Under the pieces are notes generated by a model. That model ran no database searches. It was not told the DNA's origin and saw nothing but the letters and a program-made list of their open reading frames with translations. This document shows positions 56,546-64,000 of a stretch of DNA of 64,000 bases, one piece after another. Origin of the DNA: Hysterangium stoloniferum (taxonomy: Eukaryota; Basidiomycota; Agaricomycetes; Hysterangiales; Hysterangiaceae); the NCBI GenBank assembly GCA_015178975.1, contig WHVD01000015.1:496001-560000 (forward strand). Reading direction: 5' to 3'. The translations under genes and the position numbers were made by a program. Within the stretch, counting starts at the first letter, position 1. The number at the start of each line of letters is the position of its first letter.

Positions 56546-57260
56546 TGATCTATGTTATACACATCAAAATTTCCTAAATTTCTATGGTCCATTGTGGTAA
56601 AAAATGATGGTGTACCTTAAGAATCAAAGCCCTTCCCACATGAAAGACAGACAAACACCTCTTGAATGCATTATTGGAGAGAAACCAAATTTGTTGCATT
56701 TTGTGTATATTTGGAAGTCCTGTTAGGGTAGCAATTCCTAAGCAAAAACAACAAAAATGGGACTCACATTCCAAAATGGGCTTCATGGTAGGATATTAAT
56801 TTTACTCTGGAGGCTATTTGATTTGATATGGCCAGGTGGTTTTCCAATTTTATTATACTAAGGAAGATTTTTTTGGCAAATAATTTCTGTAATTTTAGAA
56901 TTATAGGGATTGTATTCACAAAATACTCATAGTTAGTTATTGAATACATGTATTTTCATTTTACTTCATGTGATATTTTTATTATATTTGTATCAAAATA
57001 TTCCACTTTTTCTGAAATTGTATTAACAATCATGTAAATTTTAAAATTTGCAGCCAAATGCTAATGACAGTTAGAAATAACAAACACAGAAATAACAAAG
57101 TAGTCTCTTTCACCAACTAGAAGGCTTTGAGCTTCTTCAACTGGATATTGATCTATCCTTTTTCTGAAGAATATAAACACCTCAAAAGTGAGTTTATCTA
57201 CAATAGCCATATTGGGATGACTAAATGCTGCATTGTACATTTGGACCCCATTATCATATG
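56546..57260. other. Decayed copia interior and AT-rich sequence
   Basis: Short minus-strand open frames (56574-56786, 57061-57291) with no clear motif lie upstream of the RNase H remnant. They could be fused pieces of the same element or unrelated sequence. Confidence 0.35.
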
Positions 57261-57576
57261 TATTAGAGTAAACTGCAAGCCTGGGGAGCAAGTTGAATGA
57301 CTCTCTATGTAGGGCAGAGAATGCGACTTAGATAGAGCGGTGTAGAGATAAACCGATGCTATAACTAGGCTTCCAGTTGAGGTTTCTACTCCTCAACTGA
57401 GGCTAACTATATACTATATTACATGGTTAGTGCATGGGTCTGTGCTCACAAGGAACACGGAACTCCGTCACTAAACTAATAATACTATCACGGAAGTCCA
57501 TGAACCGGCGATAACCTAAGCAGTCACAATACAAGGTATGAGGTCATACTAATAGATGATACCTCATATTCCAACA
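57261..57576 (-). repeat. Copia-type solo LTR, 316 bp
   Basis: The minus strand starts TGTTGGAATATGAGG and ends CTCTAATA; the last CA has become TA. A 5-bp target duplication ATATG flanks it (57256-57260, 57577-57581). The opening resembles classical copia LTRs. Confidence 0.75.
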
Positions 57577-58124
57577 ATATGATCTTAAAGAGATCTGTTC
57601 AAGCCCTATAAACCTGTAATGCCCCATTTCAGATAAGAAAGGAAAATCAATCTCATCTTGATATTTGTATGGGGGATTTAGTTTTAAATCATCATAAGAT
57701 AGCAGCAGCCAGGAACTGACCCCGTTATGTAATCACATTAAGGTTAGGATTAGTGGCCAAATGTAGTGCTGGAGAAAATTTCTTTTGATGGTCGAGGTGA
57801 GAGACAGCTGGTAATTGACAATTTTTCAGACAACAAACACAACCAAGCACATTGATGGGTTATGTAGAGGGTAAAATAGACTTTTTTACTTCAGCAAGAA
57901 TGTTTGCAGGCAAAGTGCAATGTCCGTGGTACTTCCAATTAGCCCAGACAGCATCTGCACCTGGCAAACCCTTTGAATATGCATCTATAAATTGTGCTGC
58001 CTGGTTGGCATATCTGCTGCTACCTTTTTCAGTGGATTGTGCAAGAGGTAAAAATAACACACTCACCATTGAATCTGAAGAAGAGGAATACTATCCAAAC
58101 ACTCAAGAACCTGTTGCTCCATCT
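57577..58124 (+). pseudogene. Coding fragment cut by gypsy-B
   Basis: The frame at about 57852-58124 encodes FTSARMFAGKVQCPWYFQLAQ, then PGKPFEYASINCAAWLAYLL and a Glu-rich stretch (ESEEEEYYPN). I do not recognise the family. It is cut off by the gypsy-B LTR at 58125. No start is evident. Confidence 0.4.
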
Positions 58125-58782
58125 TGTTACAACCATGTCGCAACCCTATCGGTTCCTGAGGTTATTGCCACATATCGACGATTCAAGTTACTGTTCAAGT
58201 CACCACATTGGAAACCATCAGCCTCCTGACGCTGACGTATGCTTTCGCAGTGATCAAACTCCATTTACGCCCACGTCAAAATATACTCAAACTATCTGGT
58301 TAAACTCTGATATGTCCCTTTTATTATGATGATCCGCTCTATCCTATGTTTCACATATGTCTATATATATTTGTAACCCTCAAACTATTTCCTTTTACCG
58401 TAATTCCGCTCTCAGTTATCATCGGCCTCCAAACTAATCATAAACTTCCCGTTCCTAGTCAAGCTTATTGTTAATACTGTTTTCTGCCCTTCTCCTAGTT
58501 AGTATGGTCTAGACGCCTGATACTTGTATATGAACCCACTGTAGTTGTAGTTACTAGGCAATTAGAATATTGACTCAGAACACCCTCTTATGTCTATAGC
58601 ATTCTCATACTAAGAATTCCACTATCCGCCTTTGCATGTGCTCGCCCCCCTTTGGTCCCCGACCCCTTGGCCCAACACTCAACTTATCTCTCGATTCCGA
58701 TTGGTAGTTCACTGAGAGGTATTCGTTGAGACTAGTCTTCACCTGCCTGAAATTTAAGGACACCCGATAGATAACTGCAAGG

Positions 58783-60934
58783 TGTTAGGATACACACACA
58801 GGGCGGGTTTCCAGAGAAACCCGCGGGATATCCGGTAGGACTTGGCTTCAGCTTATAGGCTGCGCCCTTGCTAGATCGTGTTGTCCAATTTCGAACAGGC
58901 AGACGGGGATCCCGGGGAGTCCGGGTGGGGTTCGTGGGTCATAGGTCGTAGGTCGTAAGTCGGAGGTCATGGGTCGTGAGTCGAGATAGTCGAGAGAGAT
59001 AGATACACCTGTGATGTATCAACATTATCTCATAATATTCTCTTAATTTTCTGTGGATTATTTAATATTCTTTCGAATTTATTGTATTTTTATTATATTT
59101 TTATTGTGAAAAATAGGCCTTATTCCTTTTAACTTCGCATAAATAATAGCATATATGGACTCATATTATGCTATTATATCTTAGTTAATTTATTATAATT
59201 TTTAACTAATTATTTATATTTTATTTACTTAGTTATTACCTTTCGGCACTTTGCTACAGCCTAGTTTGCGCATTTTTGGTGTCATGTGACTTATTAGATA
59301 AGCCTCCAGTGTCGGGATGTCACACGAGTCACGAATGTGACGACCCGAGTCACACAAGTCACGAATGTGACTACCCGAGTCACACAAGTCACGAACGTGA
59401 CTACCCGAGTCATTATTAGGTTCCGCCGACTCATCGTTTGCTTCCGTCCCCGGGACTGCGGCCTTGAACCTTCATGTTCAAGCCAAAGCTTAGAACCCTT
59501 GTCTCAGAGAGGGGAATCACATGTTAAACAAAGGGTAAATAATGAGTAGAATACGAGGTCATTATGATCTCACTAATGACCTCATAAACTAAATAGTTAG
59601 CTAATCATTGAGTTATCAAAATGTATATAAGGAGGGCTAAGTTTCCAATAAAATAATCTTATCACACACATATTTGCAGCACAGCACCAGCTTATCTAAT
59701 CATCCTAAGGACAATAATAGCCTTAGTCTGATACACTCACTGCAAGCACCTACAATTGCAGCATCTTGAATCTTTGTCAGCAACTCTTGGACTTAGCTAA
59801 TCATCTAAGTTCCCCAGCCTCACAGCTACCCTTTAGGCTTATTAATTAGATAATAAACCTAATAAGTATCTAAGTATCCTTACTGAAATCCCTGCCAATA
59901 CTAGATTACTCAAGGCCCAGCCCTAAGTTTATTGAATTAATCAAGTACAAGCACTCAGATAATCCAATACAATTTATTTTCTCTATTGATAAATTATTTA
60001 ACACCTTGTTAAATAACTATTAATAGTTACAAATAAGCATACAAGAATCCGAAGCTCTTATATCAAGTCTCTGCCAAGTTACTGCGCATATATTCAGCTT
60101 CCAGCCCCTATTCTCAAGGAATAGTTCTTGTATTTGCTAAAAGAGTCATACACAGTTCTATTGAACCTTTCAATAATCAAAATAAGCATTGATTTGAGTT
60201 GTTTAAGCTTCATAGCGCAGCTCATTAATCTATCAGTATTTAAATTACTGGACCTTTGCTTGTTTTATTGTTGAAGCTCTGTGACACTATAGCATATATT
60301 GAGCTATCTAAGAGAATCCCCTGAATACATTACAACACCGGAGCCTGTGGGCTCCGACTAGTGAGAGCGATGTGAATCAAGCAAGGTTTTAGAGTGGAAA
60401 ATGTTATTAGTTTACTGGGGGGAATCTAAGCTAATTTTCTGACTGGATTGTATGTACAACATCTGCCAGTTTATATAGACCGTGGAGTGAATGACATACC
60501 AAATCCAGTAATGACGAAACGAAACTAACAAAACATAAAACGGGAATAATAAACACCAAGTTTGGTGTTAGGAATGGAACGGAGCGGAGTCCAAATTGTG
60601 ACAAAGCATAACCCATAACGGGAAATGGAGCGGGAGCGGAGTCCTAAATTGTGACAGGTCATTTGACTAAAACGGGAACGGGGCTCAATTAGAGTGGTGA
60701 CGGGATTCTGAGTGGGGTCCGGTGACTGATGCGTGGGACGAAGACAGACATAGACAGAGACAGAGTCCGGGGGAAGTCCGGTGACTGATATGTGTTGTAA
60801 TGAGGTCGAATGTAACAAGTCTTGACGTAATGGAGTCCAGGCGGGAAATCCTATAAACAGACATTTAGTGCGTGTAGGGCATGATGGTGTACAGGTTAGT
60901 GCCCAGAGTCCAGCGGGATTGTCCGGTCATAACA
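58783..60934 (-). repeat. Solo LTR-C copy 5, itself split by LTR-G
   Basis: Target duplication CAAGG (58778-58782, 60935-60939). The net length is 822 bp. The shared LTR motif is at 58840-58870. Confidence 0.92.
59010..60334 (+). repeat. Solo LTR-G, 1325 bp, with dyad array and TATA box
   Basis: TGTGATGTAT...ATACATTACA with target duplication ACACC (59005-59009, 60335-60339). Three 30-bp tandem units at about 59326-59411 each carry the dyad GTCACGAAYGTGAC, and a TATA box TATATAAGG is at 59624-59632. This is the only LTR here without the ATAAGCTGAAGCC motif. Orientation is taken from the TATA box. Confidence 0.85.
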
Positions 60935-61023
60935 CAAGGGTGCAGCACATAAGTTGAAGCCAAGTCCTTCCGATCAGTCCCTGTCGGCCAACTGACTTTA
61001 GTCAGTTTTCAGTTCTTAACAGT

Positions 61024-61034
61024 ATATTCTGATT
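61024..61034 (+). promoter_or_regulatory. Gypsy-B self-priming primer-binding site
   Basis: ATATTCTGATT lies 2 nt after the LTR end. It is the exact complement of AATCAGAATAT in the solo LTR-B copies, and has one mismatch with the mutated 5' LTR of this element. Confidence 0.8.
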
Positions 61035-61057
61035 TCACACTTGCATTTTCTGTAATC

Positions 61058-62365
61058 ATGCCTCCAAGGAAAAAAGATGCCAAGCCAAGTGGCGAAGCAG
61101 AATCTTCCACTCTCAAGTCTCCTTTCCTGTATACAGCCCGAGCTACTCAGAGAACCCTGCAACCAAAAACCTCCGAAGAATCCCGCTTTGTGGAAATTAC
61201 CGGCAATGCTGAAGAAGTTACTAAAGCAACCGAACCCGAAGCACCTGAAGGGGATAACAATCAATCAGCTCTGGAACCCAAACCTGAGGATAACGACCAA
61301 CCCACACCTCAGGCCAGTGGTTCTAAAAAATCCGCAAAACAAAAACCGGCTCTCAATCCCGACGAGACATGGGAATTGTTCTCAGGTACCCTAGGATCCC
61401 TTAACGAATTCCTTAAAAGCAATACTAAGGAAAAAGAACCTGGGCAAACCCGAGTCAACAAACCTGAACCATTTACCAGTTCAAACCCGAAGAAATTGCT
61501 GACATTTCTTATGCAATGTCGATTCAACTTTCGGGACCACCCAGCTGCATTCGCAACGGATGACCGAAAGGTAAATTTTGCACTCTCTTACCTTAAGGAT
61601 TCCACAGCAGCCTGGTTTGAACCCGCATTCTCTGGCCTCACCTCTGAAGACCCCGATTGGCTTCACGATTGGGATGCCTTTGTTGAGGAACTCGAAACAA
61701 ACTTTGGTCCCTATGACCAAACCAGTGATGCCGAAACCGTGCTTTCTAATCTCAAAATGAAAGACAACCAGCGCATCACTGAGTATATCGTCCAGTTCAA
61801 CAACCTCACTGCACATTGCGACTGGGGCGATTTGGCCCTCCGTTACCAGTTTTACTCTGGCCTCCCGTCTCACCTCAAAGACGAGGTTTCTAAAGGAGAG
61901 ACCGGCAAACTGAAGACTCTCCCCCTCATGCGTCAAAAAGCCCAAAATGTGGACGCCTGATACTGGGAATGACATTCGGAAATTAGTTGCGAAAACCCCT
62001 CAGACAAGAAATCATTGGACAATAAGAATGCCAACAAGTCTGGTAATCAAAACACCAACAATAGTGGCAACTCGAACTCTGATAAGAAGTCCGAAAACAA
62101 AGGGTCTAACGACAAAAAAGGCAAGGGCAAACAGTCAAATAAGTCTCAAGATAAAGACAAACCCAATTTAACTGGCAAACTCGGCTCTGACGGCAAGCTC
62201 CTACCACAGGAAAAGCAACGTCGAATGGACAACAACCTTTGTTTGTTGTGTGCAGACCCCAGACACTGAGTCGCCGCATGCCCAAAGGCCACAAAAGCCC
62301 GATTGGCCAATACGGCCACAACCTCACAACTGGCTAAGCCGGCTGCCGAGTCAAAAAAAGATTGA
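61058..62365 (+). pseudogene. Gypsy-B gag, three in-frame TGA stops
   Basis: One frame from ATG 61058 (MPPRKKDAKPSG) to TGA 62363-62365, with TGA at 61958-61960, 61970-61972 and 62267-62269. The last breaks the zinc knuckle after CLLCADPRH. Homologous to gypsy-A gag (WFEPAFSGL, EELETNFGPYDQ). It ends in AAAAAAA just before the stop, the probable -1 frameshift site into pol. Confidence 0.9.
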
Positions 62366-64000
62366 GCAACTCTCTGGATTCCGTGCAGTTGGAGAGTTGC
62401 GTGAATCTCCTCACACACCAGAAAATTGTCATCTTAACGCATCCGCCCTGTATGATCCCAATTCCTTGTTCATAAATCTTACTTCGGAACCCCTCAGGAG
62501 TCTCACTTTTTGAGCTCTCATAGATTCAGGTTCAACCCATTGTTTTATAGATACAAGTTTTTCCCAAAAAAATCAGTTAAAAACCTATGCAATAGATTCG
62601 ATTCCACTCTGACTTTTCAATGGTACCTCAAACTCCATAATCTCGCAAGCCTGCAAACTCCGACTTCGGTTCCCATGTGGAACTTTTCAGACAGTTACGT
62701 TTTTTGTAACACAGTTGGACCCAAGCTGCTCTGTGGTTCTAGGACATAACTGGCTCACCCACTGCAATCCGTTGATTGATTGGGTATTGGGCAGTATCCA
62801 TTTCTGAACCCTGTCGGCACCCGATACGACTGGTCCATTTCCACCTGTTTCGGCAAATATGGCCTCTATGGCACCTCTGGCCCCCATGGCAATTCCGAGC
62901 TCTCCGCCACCCATCTCTCTAATAAATGCCACAGCTTTTATGAGAGTCATCAAGTTGGACAGCTCCCGAGCATTTACAGTCAATCTTAAAGTTGACGAAG
63001 TCACTGGTTGCTTTGCAACCCCGGTGACTGAACCGATCGCAGATTTGGAAGGTGTTCCAGAAAAATACCATGAATTTGCAGATGTCTTCAGTAAACAAAA
63101 AGCTGATCGATTGGCTCCTCACAGGCCTTATGATTTGAAAATTGACATTGAAGAAGGTTCACATCCGCCTCTAGGCCCAGTTTATCCTCTCTTGCAGTCC
63201 GAATTATCGGCTATCCGAGATTTCTTGGATGAACATTTGGCTATAGGTTTTATCCGACCCTCAAAGTCTCCTTATGGAGTGCCTGTCCTATTCGTTCGGA
63301 AAAAATATGGTTCCCTTCGGCTTTGCATTGACTTTCAAGGACTAAATGCAATCACTCGAAAAGATAAGTATCCGTTACCACTAATCTCTGATTTACTTGA
63401 TGCCCCTCAGAAGGCCCGAATTTATACAAAGATAGACCTCAAGCACACCTATCATTTGGTTTGGATCGCTGAAGGCGACGAATGGAAAACGGCTTTTTGC
63501 ACTCGCTATGGCTCTTTTGAATGGTTAGTGATGCCCTTCGGCCTCACCAATGCTCTGTCGGTCTTTCAACGTTTTATCAACGACGTCTTTTCTGACCTCC
63601 TCGACGTCTTCATCATCGTGTACTTAGGTGACATCCTCATATTCTCCGAAGATCCTACACTTCATGATGAACACGTTCGTGAAGTTCTCCGAAGACTCTG
63701 AAAACATGGTCTTTTTGCGAATGGTAAAAAATGTTCTTTTGATGTCGACACAGTTGAATACTTAGGTTTTATGATGGGACCTGACGGTCTCTGCATGGAC
63801 GACTCTAAAATTCAAGTCATTCAAGATTGGCTGGAACCCCGAAAGGTTAAGGACATTCAGTCCTTTTTAGGCTTCACCAATTTGTTTTGTCATTTCATTC
63901 ACAACTACTCAAAAATTACCATTCCACTCACTCATCTTACTTGTAAAGACGCCCCATGGATTTTCTCTGAAGAATGCCGAATGGCATTCCAGGAATTGAA
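62366..64000 (+). pseudogene. Gypsy-B pol (protease, RT, start of RNase H), partial
   Basis: Protease with ALIDSGSTHCF preceded by a TGA (about 62512). The RT is open from 62859 to 63701, with [17 protein letters not shown] and the active-site motif YLGDI, where the first of the two catalytic Asp residues is Gly. A TGA at 63699-63701 and further lesions follow. An indel near 62410-62440 shifts the frame relative to the gag-pol -1 frame. Coding continues in the same order as gypsy-A to the window end (connection/RNase H). Confidence 0.88.

Larger units (their letters stand above)
58125..61021 (+). repeat. Gypsy-B 5' LTR, split by LTR-C copy 5
   Basis: TGTTACAACC...GTTCTTAACA. TATATG (58528-58533) precedes the self-primer AATTAGAATAT (58560-58570; one C to T change from the AATCAGAATAT of the two solo LTR-B copies). 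The shared LTR motif is at 60936-60966, exactly where LTR-C inserted. Confidence 0.9.
58125..64000 (+). mobile_element. Gypsy-B: third chromovirus-type gypsy element, runs off the right edge
   Basis: 5' LTR (58125-61021, net 740 bp), self-priming PBS, gag, protease, RT and the start of RNase H are in the window. Integrase, chromodomain, any accessory gene and the 3' LTR lie outside. Gag and RT are clearly homologous to gypsy-A, but the LTR is different. Several stops and a mutated RT active site make this copy dead. Confidence 0.92.

Overview
The window looks like a filamentous basidiomycete (probably Agaricomycetes) nuclear genome. The genes have many introns of about 47-81 nt with GT...AG ends. 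The transposons are basidiomycete-type: chromodomain Ty3/gypsy, Ty1/copia and Tc1/mariner, many of them nested. Single-copy eukaryotic genes (Gemin2, TFIIF alpha, Fe-dependent transhydrogenase) sit in one compact island. Everything here was read by eye from the sequence; no alignments or searches were run.

Layout. 1-30.2 kb is a transposon graveyard: a Tc1 element (Tc1-A) cut by the window edge; a complete 7.5-kb chromodomain gypsy element (gypsy-A, 2198-9676, target duplication CATAG); several solo LTRs of a family I call LTR-C, nested in each other and in other elements; a 488-bp minisatellite inside an LTR; a broken copia gag; an NLR-type TPR fragment; a second, gutted gypsy element (gypsy-D); a three-deep DNA-transposon nest (Tc1-A inside element B inside Tc1-B); and a young gag-only copia element. 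30.2-32.7 kb holds nothing I recognise. 32.7-49.4 kb is the gene island: Gemin2/SIP1 (-), a small unknown protein (+), TFIIF alpha (-), a membrane-anchored aspartic protease (+), hydroxyacid-oxoacid transhydrogenase (+) with a decayed copy of its last exon downstream, a secreted protein (+) and a membrane WD40 protein (+). 49.5-64 kb returns to repeats: hairpins, a tyrosine-recombinase remnant, a large inverted repeat with tRNA-like SINE heads, copia remnants and a third chromodomain-family gypsy element (gypsy-B) that runs off the right edge. The 5' LTR of gypsy-B is split by LTR-C, which is itself split by a further solo LTR (LTR-G).

Most notable. (1) Gypsy-A carries, antisense to gag-pol and just before its 3' LTR, a gene with its own TATA box and two canonical phase-0 introns. 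It encodes a coiled coil plus a textbook Zn(II)2Cys6 zinc cluster (CX2CX6CX10CX2CX6C). (2) Three gypsy families here (A, B, D) each have an 11-nt primer-binding site complementary to a stretch of their own LTR about 30 nt downstream of a TATA-like box. The 11-mers differ between families but the pairing is kept, as expected for Tf1-type self-priming. (3) A 25-30 bp block around ATAAGCTGAAGCC is shared by 14 LTRs from otherwise dissimilar families.

Names such as LTR-A to LTR-G, element B, Tc1-A and Tc1-B are local labels only.
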